DNA of 64,000 nucleotides, taken from assembly GCA_007922305.1 (NCBI GenBank), contig ML677358.1:10175810-10239809 (forward strand). The letters run 5' to 3'. Made by a program: the position numbers and the translations under genes. Below the pieces are notes generated by a model. The model had not been told where the DNA came from. It searched no databases and was given only the letters and a program-made list of their open reading frames with translations. Positions 35,421 to 47,384 of this stretch are shown here, piece after piece; positions within the stretch are counted from its first letter, which is position 1; every line of letters starts with the position of its first letter. Source of the stretch: Dermatemys mawii. Taxonomy: Eukaryota; Chordata; Testudines; Dermatemydidae.

Positions 35421-38159
35421 CAATGGAAAAAAATGCAAATTTTGGTAACTAATAGTACTCATAAGATATTTTAATGTTGTTCATGCTCTTAAGTCTGCCA
35501 AACAGGGCTAAACTAACGTATATTCAAAACAAATGTAAAAATTAGGTTTGTTTATCCTATTTGTATGCTTGTGAACCTTTTTTATCAAAGCAAGAAAGAC
35601 ACCTTTGATGAATGATTTTATAATGCAATCACACATCAGAGTTCTCATGAGCACATTTTGAACAGAAAAAGACAAACAGAAGCACCAAGGGCAAAAGCAG
35701 AGTATTGAGGCCCTGAATCCGGGGGGTGTGGGGGGGTGTCTACTCAGATGGTTGAGGGCCTCTCAAGCATTACAACTGATTGGGCCGTCCGTTGACTAAC
35801 CGGTGAAAGGGAAATGCATTCCATCGATTTCAATAGGAGTTTTGCCATTCACTTCACAGGGAGCAAGATTGAAATCCTAGGCAGAAAGGTATCTACACAG
35901 CACTCGACCCCTCTGTATGATAGCTGAATGCATAAGGAGGGGACAAACAGGGGCAAGACAAAAACAAATAGCCAAGAAGGTCTGAGTGGATGGAAGTCAG
36001 CAGCATTCAATGGACTACAATCCTTATTTGTGATTCCCCCACTCCACCCATTGTGGGCTCATTTACATATATTTTCAGTCAGGATGACTCTGATTTGGTC
36101 ACTGACTTGTTGGAATGTGCAGTCTAGCTAAACAGTTACACATTCATGTGACTGGTTTAACCAGTCACTTTTTAAAACTCTCATTTTTCAATACATATTC
36201 AAACCTATAGTTACCTTTTTATATCCCAGCATCTGCCTGTGATGCAGAAACGCTGTTTATCATTTCCACAGTACACTGTCCCTGTAATATATCTCTGGTA
36301 GTTCAAGCAAGCGTTACTCCTAAGAACATGTTCTGCAACCCCACCTGTGCTTTTTTTATGTCAATGATACTTGAGTTGCAGGAGATCTGTGGTTCTCTAA
36401 TGCTGTGATTTATCCATTTACATCCCTAGCTATTAATGGCCTCTTAGACTGAGATCTTCAAATATTCTTTCCTAGTGAACCCAATTTGTGGCAGAGGAAT
36501 AATTTTTTTTCTATTTCTCCCTCTGCCCCAGGTTCTAGTTTCTTTTCCCTAACAGCTTCAAGTGAAATGGATTTTAACATGATCGTTCCAGTGCCCATCC
36601 CTTTACTATGGAGAACAGAATGTGCAACTGGTAATAATCCAGATTTGTTTAGATTACTTTCCCTTTGTCGCTTGTGATTTTATACTGATTCTCCTGCTGT
36701 CCCTAGTAATCGGAAGTTAATTATTTCCAGTGGCAAAATGGCAGTCATAAGTGCTAGATCCTATCCTATCCTATACCTGTTATATTGGGATAAAGCTGGA
36801 GCCAACAAATACTATTTGTATATACAAATTCTGTTGTAAGTATTATTTGGTAGATTTGTTTTATTAAAAATATTTGGTGGTGTTTACTTAAACACACATC
36901 TTTCATTGCCTTCTGAGTGAATTCCCTTTCGGTGAGGGGATTTAAAAAAAATGCCCAAGAAGATTGAAGGGTTTTCATAGGATATTTAGGGTGTTTCTAT
37001 AAGGAGCTCACTTCTAATGCTAATTGAAAAAGCTCTAGTTCATGTCCTTTTCCTTCTATTTTTTTTTTTTCTGTCAAGGGATAATGACTCTCAAGCAATG
37101 ACTTCTTTTGCCTGAACGCTTGGCTAGATCACTAATCCAATGGCACTATATGTCAGGCTGATATGCCTGTTGTATTTCTTGTGTTGTCTGATGTTACATC
37201 GTTTCTAGTTTTCCAGAGTATCACTTGGTGTTGGTTGGGAGAATAAAGGCACAGCAGTGTATCCATATTTTTCTGCTGCAATTTACAGTATGGAGTTCAA
37301 AGATCTTGAATGCTGAAGCGATGGCACAAAACTGTCAGCTAAAATGTGCTTGTTTTAAGAGATCCAGGACTCTGCAAGTTCCTTTGCAGCCTGGGAGTTT
37401 TTGTTTTATTTTAATGTTAACTGCTTTCTATGGTCCATAAACTATATTGTTTTCATTTAATTCTGGGAACATAATGAATTTCTGTGGGCTTGTTTCCTGT
37501 TCAGTGCAATATCTTCAGTTGCTGTGAGGTTTATTTCACTAGCTAGTTATAAATTTACCCAAACTCCCACTCCTTCGCCTGGGGAGCAATCAATAAAAGG
37601 AAACATGAGTGGGATTTCAGACCCTTCACATCCACTGAAACTCAGAAATGTAAATCCACAGGCTGGCTCCCCTGCCCCCCCTCCCAATGTTGGAAGAATG
37701 TTAAACCTCCTTCTGATAACTCAGGGTGCATATGTAATGGGCAAAAGTGTGAAATCCCCTCTCTTTCCCCCTCAGAAGATGATTCAGAATTAAAAGTGCA
37801 CTGCGTATTGTGTAATGGCGGCGAGAGGTAGAAAAAACATAGTGGGTGTTTTGTTGTTAGAATAGCTCTAATGCTTGCGGAAAAGAATAGGAGCACTACT
37901 CAGTAGTGACAGGGTGGAGTAGCCAGATGAAGATGATCAATTCCTTACCTGGTTTCAATCTTTACTGACTATAATACTGACAGAACATGTAATGCAATAA
38001 CAATTCTCCACAGGTGGCTAGACATCCAACACACGTTTTTGGATATGGCCTGGGTGACTGACTATGTCCATGCAGAGTGGACAGGATCTTTGCTTTTAAG
38101 GCGTCCTCTGGCAGACCCTGAAATCATAAATGGCATGGACGTCAATTTATCTACCAGTG
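35421..38159. other. Mostly unique sequence
   Basis: No gene recognised. A palindromic-family fragment (TTTCAATAGGAGTTTTGCCA) lies at about 35815-35880. There is a G-rich GGGGGGTGTGGGGGGG tract at about 35720 and a T-run near 37060. Confidence 0.4.
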
Positions 38160-38245
38160 GAGGATAACCCTAGCAAGATTTGAACCTGCAGAACTAGAGA
38201 TCATAGAGCTGATATTTAGGCTACTAAACCAGCCTATATGACATA
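38160..38245 (-). mobile_element. tRNA-derived SINE head
   Basis: On the minus strand GGCTGGTTTAGTAGCC (A-box region) and GCAGGTTCAAATCTTGCTAG (B-box GGTTCAAATC) lie at tRNA-like spacing. It does not fold into an intact tRNA and has no discriminator or acceptor match, so it is a SINE head and not a tRNA gene. Confidence 0.55.
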
Positions 38246-38652
38246 TGTAAATTGTTAATCTAGATTGGCAGCCATTGAGAAGATCACTTTGTCACAGATG
38301 CTGCTGCTGGCTCACTTGAATTCTAGCTAAGGCTTCCTTGTAAATTGAGATGAGTAACTCTCTGAAGGTTTGGCAGCTCTAGAAGGGTGGATTTCCACAA
38401 AAACTTAACCAAACCTCTTTGAACTGGAAATCTTATCATAACAGGCATTCTCCTGAGTGTTTTAGTTCTTGGTCAGGTCACAATACTGTAAAATAATGGC
38501 CTTTCTTATGGTATTTTGGTGTTTCTGCTTCTAATTCCACCTAAAAGCAGGTCGTGCTGAGATGTGTGGACATTTGGTGAGGGTGGGTTTCTTATTTTAT
38601 GTGGACCCGTTTGTCCTTCCTGTATAATAAGGAAAGCTCCGCTTTGCCTGCA

Positions 38653-38823
38653 CACACCCCCCACCCCACCCCGATTGAATTTACCTTGCTTTCTTGCCTG
38701 CTATTTATACCTGCCTCTGCAGATTTCCACAACATTAATTTGATGAAGTGGGTATTAGCTCACAAAAGCTCATGATCCCTAAAATCTGTTAGCCTATAAG
38801 GTGCTACAAGACTCTTTGTCACT
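38653..38823 (+). mobile_element. Penelope-like element 3' fragment, older copy
   Basis: TTTCTTGCCTGCTATTTATA, CCTGCCTCTGCAGATTTCC, then the hammerhead region TGATGAAGTGGGTATTAGCT and GGTGCTACAAGACTCTTTGT repeat, in sense, the tail of the PLE at 57933-58479. It is more diverged than the other copies. TTTGCCTGCA at 38643-38652 and 38824-38833 may be the target duplication (10 bp). Confidence 0.75.
38735..38776 (+). ncRNA. Hammerhead-like motif in the older PLE copy
   Basis: TTGATGA at 38740-38746 (core C3 changed to T), stem II GTGGG/CTCAC with one wobble, AAAA at 38764-38767 in place of GAAA, then GCTCATG. Both changes are C-to-T or G-to-A, as expected from CpG decay of an ancestral functional motif. 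Confidence 0.5.
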
Positions 38824-39393
38824 TTTGCCTGCATGTCTCCCATAGTTCTTAGATAGTGATTTAATGCATTTCCCCTACAACTTCCCTTCAATTCAAGCCC
38901 TTAACTCCTGCCAAAACAAGCTCTCATGCCCCATCACAGAGTCAAGTGTGCACGTGTTATCCCATTCTTCCAGAGCCTTCTCCAGGTCTGGTGAGAATAC
39001 AAAATAAAAGCCAAGATACCTACAGGTCACCCTTCCTTACTTCCTGCTTAGCTTTAAACTCTCATTCAGCTATTAGCAAATAGTTTTGAAGCAGCTAATG
39101 TACATTTAATTTTCTAGATGTATCCCCTGTATTTTCCTGTTAATAGTGATGCTGAAGAGCGGAGTTCTGAGTGCTCTTGAAAATCAGGCCAGAAACCCCA
39201 ATTCCCCTTTGAATCATGCAGGCAAATCAGGGTTTGCTCCAGTGAAGTTAGCAGCATAAAACCATAAGTGAAAGGAGAATCAGCCCATGCTCAACTCATT
39301 TAAGATCAAGAATCAGAGGGGTAGCCGTGTTAGTCTGGAATGGCAGAAGTGACAGAGTCCTGTGGCACCTTAAAGACTAACTAAAGTATTAGA

Positions 39394-39434
39394 GCATAAG
39401 CTTTCGTGGGCTAATACCCACTTCGTCGGATGCA
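39394..39434 (-). ncRNA. Hammerhead-like motif, antisense arm of copy 3
   Basis: Core CCGACGA (U4 to C), stem II GTGGG/CCCAC, GAAA, GCTTATGC, TC. All other conserved positions are present. Confidence 0.55.
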
Positions 39435-39472
39435 TCCGACAAAGTGGGTATTAGCCCACGAAAGCTTATGCT
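39431..39472 (+). ncRNA. Hammerhead-like motif, sense arm of copy 3
   Basis: Core CCGACAA (U4 to C and G8 to A), same stem II, GAAA and GCTTATGC. It overlaps the antisense motif at the central palindrome. Confidence 0.5.
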
Positions 39473-39674
39473 CTAATACTTTAGTTAGTCTTTAAGGTGC
39501 CACAGGACTCTTTGTCACTTCATTTAAGATCAGTTTGTGATATCTTTACTCAAACCGGATAGTACTTTACACCAAGAGAAATCCCATAGAAATCCATGGA
39601 GCAAGGTGCTACTCAGTGTGAGTAAGAATATCGCAGTCTGGCCCTTAAACGTTTTGTTCATGTTGCCCTTCTCT

Positions 39675-39774
39675 NNNNNNNNNNNNNNNNNNNNNNNNNN
39701 NNNNNNNNNNNNNNNNNNNNNNNNNNNNNNNNNNNNNNNNNNNNNNNNNNNNNNNNNNNNNNNNNNNNNNNNNN
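39675..39774. other. Assembly gap (100 N)
   Basis: Exactly 100 N, the conventional size for a gap of unknown length. Frames drawn across it are meaningless. Confidence 1.

Positions 39775-39833
<59 letters not shown>
39775..39833. repeat. (GT)n(AT)n compound microsatellite bordering the gap
   Basis: GT dinucleotides at 39775-39798 pass directly into AT dinucleotides to 39833. The left end is lost in the gap, so the true length is unknown. Confidence 0.95.
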
Positions 39834-39837
<4 letters not shown>

Positions 39838-40679
39838 GCCTGGGTGCACATATGCAAGCTTGTTTTGAGAATAGCCTAAGCAGCAACCCTATAAAACTAC
39901 TCACAGTACTTCCAAGGGACCTTTTTAAGTTTTAAGACCTACTGTTTTGCTAAGTGCCAGTTGATCTCCGCGCCATTTGTCTCGTTCGATCTCTGCCCAG
40001 CTGCTGATAGACAAGCATTGCATTGTTCCGTGTTGAAATATTTGTGTGAAGTGAGACTTCAGGAAGTTTGGGGTTTTCTTGCCTGAGGCTAATCAGCCGT
40101 AGCTATTGTTACTCTTGCTGGCTTTTGGCAAATGTGCACGTGTGCAGATCATTCCAGCCGAATCATTTTTCATGTGTTTGTCTTTAGGGTACTGTGGAAA
40201 CAATCTGTTGTTGTAGGTGTTGTGGTGATGGACGCAGTACGTAACATTTGGAGAAAGTACTTCAGTCTTAGTCTCAACTATCTGTCTCAAAGTTTGGCAA
40301 CTCCTTTGGGAGGTGCCTACCCACTCAAAGCAGGGCATGCACTTGGTTTCCAGTGTTTGCACATGGCTGTGATTGTCATGGAAGTTCAGCTGTACCATAA
40401 TGGATCTCAGGTAAATGTGAAGAAATTTGTTTCATACAGCACTATGCTGAAGCTCACTAAGGAGTCTTTAGTGCACACCAGCAAGATCTACACAGACCAA
40501 TTAATGCACTACACGTTAGGGTGCTTTAGAAATCATCCCCGCCCTTCAGAGTGCACATTTCTGCATCATATAGAGAAGACCTCCAGTTGGTTTTGTGTGA
40601 CAGCCAGACCTCCATTACATCAGAGTTACCTAGTGCTTTAAAGGATCTTACAACATGACTATTCCTCTCTAGCTTTTCC
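39834..40679. other. Unassigned sequence with a 169-codon chance frame
   Basis: The plus frame 40132-40641 is the longest in this part but shows no domain, no signal peptide and no convincing splice context. Parts of 40430-40560 (GTGCACACCAGCAAGATCTA, AATTAATGCACTACACG) read like an interspersed repeat. I do not call a gene. Confidence 0.35.
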
Positions 40680-40772
40680 TTACACTTTTCTTTGAAGCAT
40701 CTGGTCACTCTCAGAGATAGGATATTGGACTAGATGAATCTTGGATCTGACCCAGTATGGAAATTCCCATGT
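40680..40772 (+). mobile_element. CR1/L3-type LINE 3' end
   Basis: TTTGAAGCATCTGGTCACTC, AGGATATTGGACTAGATGAA and CTGACCCAGTATGGAAATTC match the L3/CR1 3' terminus in sense. Confidence 0.8.
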
Positions 40773-43654
40773 TTCCTTGATCTTTTCAAAGCTCTAGGTT
40801 TTTTTCTATGCCTTAATGAGATTTTTCCTCAGGAATTTCTTCCATATTATTCCTTTCTCAGCCCTCTTTTGATCTTCATTGTATTTCTTTTGCTTAATTT
40901 TTCCAACTCAAATCTCTTCTCCATGGCTATCTCCCCACTAAATTTCTACTCCCCAACTTGTTCTATTCCTATCCCTCTCCAACACCCTTTGGTAGTTTTT
41001 CCTCACTATTTATCCTCCCCCTTTATTCCTTTGAGCTGGGCCATGGGTCTTACTCACACTCTAGATATGGGGGATGAGTATCTGAGAGTGTTTGTTAGCA
41101 CATCACAGTGTCAATTTACAGGACACACTATCTGCGACTGAGTCAACATCCTGGTGATATACTTCAGTAATAAATCAACTCTTGCCATTACTTCAACTCA
41201 TAATTTAGGATATGACAATGCTACTTAAACATGGAAAAGGTCTTTATTTGTTCACTACACACCACCTAAACCAAATATCAAACAAGTACATTTCTGCCTA
41301 CTTGTAAACTTAATTTAAAACTCCTAGCTCCAGTGGTTCATTGTGTAACAAAAAACTGAAGGGGCAAAATGTTGCAGGTGCTACAGGAAACCAGGATGTG
41401 TAGTGTCCAGTGTGTCTGTAAAATTTCACAGTACAATACCATCAACACCCTGTAGATAATTTATTTGAAATTCAAAAAGAAAGCCAGAGATCTTAAGACC
41501 TAGCAATTAGCAGTGGCTTTTGACCTCTTCAACTCACTTCACTGAAGGGTCATTCCTTCAATCAGTTGCTATTAAAGGGGTGGGGAAGGGACAGAAAAGA
41601 ACACGACCTTGTCCGTCAAAGCTGGTATATGTCATAGGATCAATGGTGGATACTGAATGGCTTCAGTTGTCTGCCTGTCTGGGTGATATTATTAACATCG
41701 AGATGAGAAGCTGATCTAAAGGTGGTGGCATGAGTGAAAATAGGAGGGAGGTTTAGATTTGGACTGAAAATATAAAATATAAAATAAAAATCTGGCACTT
41801 GATTAAACTATCTCCCATAGGTAAAGCAAACTCACTTGTACCAGAGAGTAAAAGGAAGCCATGGAGATAAGTTACAGTCTCAGCAAGAGAAACGTAATTA
41901 ACAGGTAGCTCAGCCTTGGGAAATTTTGCAAAGAAGCAGGACATTGTGACCCTTGAGAGGGATTGGCTAGCTTCCCCCAAAAAGTCACTGTCCTGCCACA
42001 TACCTTAATGGTGGAACTTTCATGATTACGTATCCCTGAAAACTGATTGAACTCCACTCACTTCTTGATTCAATTTTTTAAGAGGTAGGGCTTGAAAAAT
42101 GCACTCAGTGCCTTCTCTCTCAGACTAAGCCTTCTCAGCAAGCTGAAGTACCCCAGCTTCCCAAGCCACTCCCACCCCCCACTCATAAGTCAAGCCCCCT
42201 GCAATTCATGGGAATGTTAATAGTGGACCAAATTGTCCAGTCTGGTGTGGCTGTTTTGGAATAGTTTTAATGCTACAAAGCAGCCTTAAACCCAGGATAA
42301 CAGGCCAGTGGAGGATTCTCATTGGGTAGAGGAATGTCTCAGTGATGCAGGGTGATAGCTCTTAAGTCTCTCCCAATCCTGCCGGCTGATATAGGGCATA
42401 TGGCCAGGGCTACTCTGCATCCAGATGGCCCACGGCTACCAGAACAGCCCCCATGAGCATTTGCCAGCCAGTGTAAGATAAAACAGCTGTCAGAGCAATT
42501 TTAATTTCTTCCCACAATTTTATTCCCATCTCATATCTCCCATGTCCTATGGTCATAGCCTAGTGTTCCAAGTGTATAAGATTGGGGTCCAAAAGTCTAA
42601 AAAGGGCATCATCACCTGGGCCTTGTTGTTTGCATGGTAAAATACTGAATTTGTACACATACATCTCAGTTGTATGTACATCAGGTAGCTGGACATCTAG
42701 TTAGCTGGCAAGTGTCATTATTTGTGTGTACAAATGTGGAGTCTTTAAAAAAAATTGGTTCAGATATCTGAAGTGCCTTTTATCTCTGGGGGAAAGGTAT
42801 TAGCTGTGTTATTTTACCGATCATTCATATTACAGGAATGCTGCAAATATACCATAGAAACATGTAGGGATAGACACATTCTTTGAAGATCCTGTTAGAC
42901 GGGTCATAGCTCTGCCAATAAATACCAAGTGAGGAAATTTTACAAAGGCCCATTTATAGATTCAAAACTCTGAGATAATTAGCTGCTACAGTAATGGGGT
43001 AACTATATAAGCATCTTAGATAAGATAGATTTGGGAGTATTTTCAATTCTCCATAATAAAATAGGAGGTAATGTGAATCCCATGTGTTTGAAGTCCACTT
43101 CCCTTGGAAGCAGAACAGGTTGTAACTTGTGCTGATATCATTATCACCAAGATTAATTCATGCACAAAATAATTATTTACAACAAACAAGAATAAACAAA
43201 GATCTGGAGAGTTCATTTGCAACAGCAGCTAGAAGTGTGATGTTTGTTTTCAACCATATCTGACTTATCTCAACTTCCCAAGTCTGCCAAACTGGGCTAT
43301 AAATGAAATGAGATTCACAGTGCTTTCAGGTCTGGTTGGGCAAGGAAATACCACAGAAACAGCTTTTCATGCAGTTTTTTTCCAGCTCTGGCCAGAATCA
43401 GGACATGTAGCAGGACATAAAAATGAGAAATTAACGTGAGGAATGTTATCTGAACTGCTCTTGAACCTGGAAAGGTTGATTTGACTTTTCAGTGAAGATT
43501 TGGGTCTGAACCAGTTTACTTTTTTCTAGTGCAGATGTGATCTTGGTTTAATTGATGAATTTGCTCAAGGATTTACTGCATTTTTTTCTATTCTTTGTGA
43601 ACCAAAACTCAAATCCAAATTCCATCAACCATGGACGTCTCCAAAATCTAAATG
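40773..43654. other. Nearly 3 kb of unique sequence
   Basis: No gene, RNA or classified repeat recognised on either strand. Frames up to 135 codons lack any signature. Confidence 0.4.
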
Positions 43655-43870
43655 CCATCCTGGGTTAGCCTAGTGTTCCATCTTGGCAGTATCATTTCTC
43701 CAATAATAGGTGGTACATCTGCTTCTGAGAGAGGTGCAAGAAACCCTCTAGGAAGCAGTTATGGAATAAATTGCCCATAGGGAAAGTTTCCTTCTAATAG
43801 AGGTCAGTTTATGCCTTGGAATGTGAAGGTTTATATCTCTTCCACAGCTCTTGGATTGAAATCCTAGCCC
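43655..43870 (-). mobile_element. CR1/L3-type LINE 3' end, antisense
   Basis: TAGCCTAGTGTTCCATCTTG, CTGCTTCTGAGAGAGGTGCA and TTGCCCATAGGGAAAGTTTC follow the antisense order of the 3' region seen also at 58650-58870. Confidence 0.65.
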
Positions 43871-45189
43871 CATTGAAATCAGTGGCAAAACTCACATGAC
43901 TTCAATAGGGCAAGTATTTCTTCTTCCAAGTTGTTTTTAATCCTTCCTACTATAACTCTGGATATTCTTGCTATCCTCTAAATATCCACTCCTTTGCTGA
44001 ACCTCACTAAGCTCTTGTGGCAGTTTTGCAAATAACCCCTCTCTTTATAATAGGCCAAACAAAAACTTCAGAGCGGAACATCTGCGGGGCTGTTCAAAAT
44101 CCGAGCCAATTCGTTTCCCCCATATCTAGTTTGTATCTACAAATGTGTGATCTTACTGTAAAAGAATCTGATGACTCATTGCCTCTCTCTCACCTCCTGC
44201 CAATAACCGTTCCAACCAGTCAATTAAATGAGAAACTCGCATTACTTAAAATTCAGCATTTTCCTGGGATTTTGCTGTTAGTAGAATAGCGAATAATTGT
44301 GCCCTTATATATCTTTCCTTTTTATTTTTCTTGGGGAACATGCAAAAATTATATGTGTAAATATTTTTGTCCAGTGAACACATTTTATTATCCCCCTTTC
44401 CTTTTGCTTTCATTAAGTAGTGCCTCCCCCTGCAGCCATGACTTTAATATATAAATAAATAATGCCAGATTCAAACAACCTAAATCATAAAAAAAAAAAA
44501 CCCTCCTTGAAAAGAATCTAAGGCAACTACCACATCTGGAATAATAGTCAATTTAGAAGGAGACTTCATTTTTTCTCACACAGCATACTAAATCATGGTG
44601 GCTCTGTGTGCCAAAAATAACAGTTGGATATGACTATGGGTGGACGTGAACTTATAATGAGGTTCAATAAAGTACTAATCTTATTGGGTAATGCAATCTG
44701 GTTTGCTTTTGCAGGAGTGGGGAGCACGTGTGTGTGAACAGCATTCAGCTATCGCTGCTTAATCCCTCCGTACAGTTTTGCCTGTACAAATAAATATTTC
44801 AAAACTCATCAGTTTTGTCCCAAATTAGCCTAGTTTCAGGATGGATGACCAATTCCACCTGTCCACCATCATTTCAACATAGGAAAATTTAATGGGACCA
44901 TAAGTATAAGAGCTGTAGCATTTACTATGAACCCCTAGAGGATATTAGCTGCGCACAGTTTCTTCATTCTCTCTTTTTGCTACAGTTCATTCCCAGATAG
45001 AAAATAAATCACTAATTATCTACTGTGCGTTAAAGTCATTCATGATCTTGGGGAATAAGCTTCTGCAAGACCACAGGACGAGTCCCATTTTGCTGTTCAT
45101 TCACTGGGATCTGTGTATACCCATGGGGCCTGGGATGAAGAGAGGGCTCAAGTAAATCTAAAGGTGGCACCATTAGGCCAGTAGGAGAT
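43871..45189. other. Mostly unique sequence
   Basis: A small palindromic-family fragment (TTGAAATCAGTGGCAAAACT) lies at the left. There is an A12 run near 44490. No gene recognised. Confidence 0.4.
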
Positions 45190-45360
45190 CAACATCAACT
45201 GAAATGAAAGGTGGCATTCAGAATGAGACGTAATGGGATGAAATAAAGAAAAGGAAAACTCAGCTTAATAGCAGAAAACGCTTCCGAATGTTGAAATCCA
45301 TTCGTCTATGGAACAATCTCTGAAGGGAAGTGCTAGAAGCCTCATTGCCTGAGATATTTT
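45190..45360 (+). mobile_element. CR1-like LINE relic, left part
   Basis: AAACGCTTCCGAATGTTGAA, ATCTCTGAAGGGAAGTGCTA and GAAGCCTCATTGCCTGAGAT correspond to the RT C-terminal/3' region ('..gtggaataaactcccaagggaggtgctggaggccccatcgctggagg'). It continues after the MITE at 45664 (GATCCGTGAAAAATGGGTTG). Confidence 0.6.
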
Positions 45361-45663
45361 GGTCTGGTCTACACTGAGGGTGAGAGGGGAATGGTCGACC
45401 TAAGATATGCAATTTCAACTGTGCAAGCAGCATAGCTGAAGTTGGCATATCTTAGATCGACTTACCTGGCCGTCTACACAGCGGTGAGTTGACCACTGCC
45501 ACTCCCCTGTCGACTCCGCTTCCGCCTCTTGAGAAGGTGGAGTTCCGGAGTCGATGGGGAGAGTGCTCTGGGATCGATTTATCGTGTCTTCACTAGATGA
45601 AATAAATCGATCCCTGATAGATCGATCACCACCCGCCAATCCGGCAGGTGGTACAGACGTACC
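45361..45663. mobile_element. PIF/Harbinger-like MITE, copy A, nested in a CR1 relic
   Basis: This 303-bp element starts GGTCTGGTCTACACTGAG and ends GTGGTACAGACGTACC, with TTT on both sides. Internal CpG-rich words (GGTCGACCTAAGAT, TAGATCGACTTACCTGGC, GGGATCGATTTATCGTGTC) align along the whole length with copy B at 57614-57910. The 3-bp duplication and GG...CC inverted ends fit PIF/Harbinger. No transposase. Confidence 0.75.
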
Positions 45664-47384
45664 TTTAGATCCGTGAAAAATGGGTTGGAAATGGAAAACC
45701 TACAGGGGAAAGTATTTTCCCAGCTCTCATCGCCTTACAGGACGGGACTCTCAGGATTGTGGAGAGGCTAAGGAGCATTGTCTCCTCATTGCACAGCTTG
45801 AGGATCCATGGGGAATCCTGCTTCCAACTTTGTGGGTCTTGGGGCGTTAATGCAGAGGACCTGACACAATGCAGTGCTCCCGAGGGCCCATCCCCTCCGA
45901 CGGCCTGGCTCACTCAGGAGCCAGGCTGCTATGCCAACAGCTTCAGAAATTCCCGTCGGTCCGATTACTCAGTGCTCGCACAAAAAGGGTTCTTTAGACT
46001 CTGGATGAGGAGGCCGACATTGCCTGGGTGCTTCTTGGTTCTCGCTGACCGTGTTGGGTCTTTGTTGTGGTGGACCTGTCCTCTCCTGCTGCAGAGAGGA
46101 TTATAAAGCTTTCGGGTGTCCCATTCGGAGCATCTCCTTTTGACCAGTGTGGGAAGAAGGAGAGACAAGAGGAGAGTAGGAGTGCACAGGCAGAGATCTC
46201 AAAGCCGTTCTTCCTTCAGTGCTACTATTCCTCCCTGCCCCCGTTCATCTCCTTCCTCCCCTGCCAGAAAGGGAGAGGTGGAAAATCTATTGAACAATAG
46301 AACAGTCGGCAAACAAACTCCATCACAAACACATAAGCGCTGCCACTTAAGCATGGATGTGATCCCATGGAGCGGAAAACCAGGTTTGCAGACTCGTGCT
46401 TGTCAAGATCCCTTCTTTTGTCCAACGTGTCTAAGCCCATAAAATTCTTCCCATATTTTATCCACAAGAGGGTGATTAAACTCTCATTTTGTCGCTGGTG
46501 CTTGGGTTTTTGTGAAAGAAGAAGTGGGAAGCCAAGGACCAACTTGGTAATTGTTTACTCTGTGGGATGCATTACCTGAGAAGACACTATTGTCCAATGC
46601 AGATTTAATCTGGCACAGCCCTGAATTCTCATCAACCAACTGGATTGCTAATTCAGTGCAGCCATGGGAGCAATATATTTATTAGGGTTTAAATAAATCT
46701 AGCTCCAACTGATATATTTTGGTCATGTAATCAGTCTAGTTTCATAAAAGTTCACATGTGCTTTACAAATGTGCCCAATATATATGATCAGATGTGTGGG
46801 AAATATATATTTTTTCCATATGGGTCATAATATAACATAAAAAGCTTTCCTCCCCCTTCCTTGCAGCCTCATGCGGGCATATATCATAGCAATCAAAAAT
46901 CTGATGAGAAAATGTGTAGCATTCAGAGCTTCCAAGTAGTTTTCCAGAGACCTGTTGCTTAATGTAGCATAAATCATTAGCAGCAAAATTGTTACCTGAA
47001 CACACAAAGCAAGGCACTCTGATTTCCTTGCTGTTGTACAGAGAATAATTGCCATTCCTGCTTGGTAAATATCTTGCAGTTGGATAATTCAAAATAGATT
47101 AACAGGAAACATGTATGGAGCACACGAGCCAAAAAGGGGGCACGTAACAGAAAGGAAGTGGCACTGGCATGAACAAACAAACAAACAAGGCCAATCAGTA
47201 AGCATGACAGTACATTTCTTTAGTGCTTTTTGGCCAGGATCCCTGAAAGGCTTACAAATTCACATGTTTAAAGAGACAGCTGTTTAACAACAGCTGGATG
47301 GAAGTAAATAATACCTTTATCAATCGAAACTACAGGAGAGATTTCAGGTATTATAGGCTGATGTTATTACCTAATTTAACAGGA
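45664..47384. other. Unique sequence, first part CpG-richer
   Basis: 45664-45720 is CR1 remnant. 45740-46330 is GC-richer with several unassigned frames (up to 115 codons). 46600-47200 is AT-rich and repeat-free. No gene is supported. Confidence 0.35.

Larger units (their letters stand above)
39309..39519. mobile_element. Foldback Penelope-like element with two hammerhead arms, copy 3
   Basis: This 211-bp insertion is flanked by a perfect 13-bp duplication, TCATTTAAGATCA, at 39296-39308 and 39520-39532. Antisense arm 39309-39429 and sense arm 39436-39519 meet at the palindrome GGATGCATCC (39428-39437). Over about 85 bp the arms differ by only one substitution and one 2-bp indel. Each arm carries a complete hammerhead-like unit, so a transcript could fold either as one long hairpin or as two opposed motifs. 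No coding sequence. Confidence 0.9.

Noticed and set aside
38160..38245. Possible tRNA gene on the minus strand
   Set aside because: A- and B-box-like words are present but no complete cloverleaf. It fits a SINE head better.
39530..39935. Frames of 60-132 codons around 39.5-39.9 kb
   Set aside because: They run across a 100-N gap and a GT/AT microsatellite.
40132..40641. 169-codon plus-strand frame
   Set aside because: No domain, no codon or splice evidence, and parts read like an interspersed repeat.
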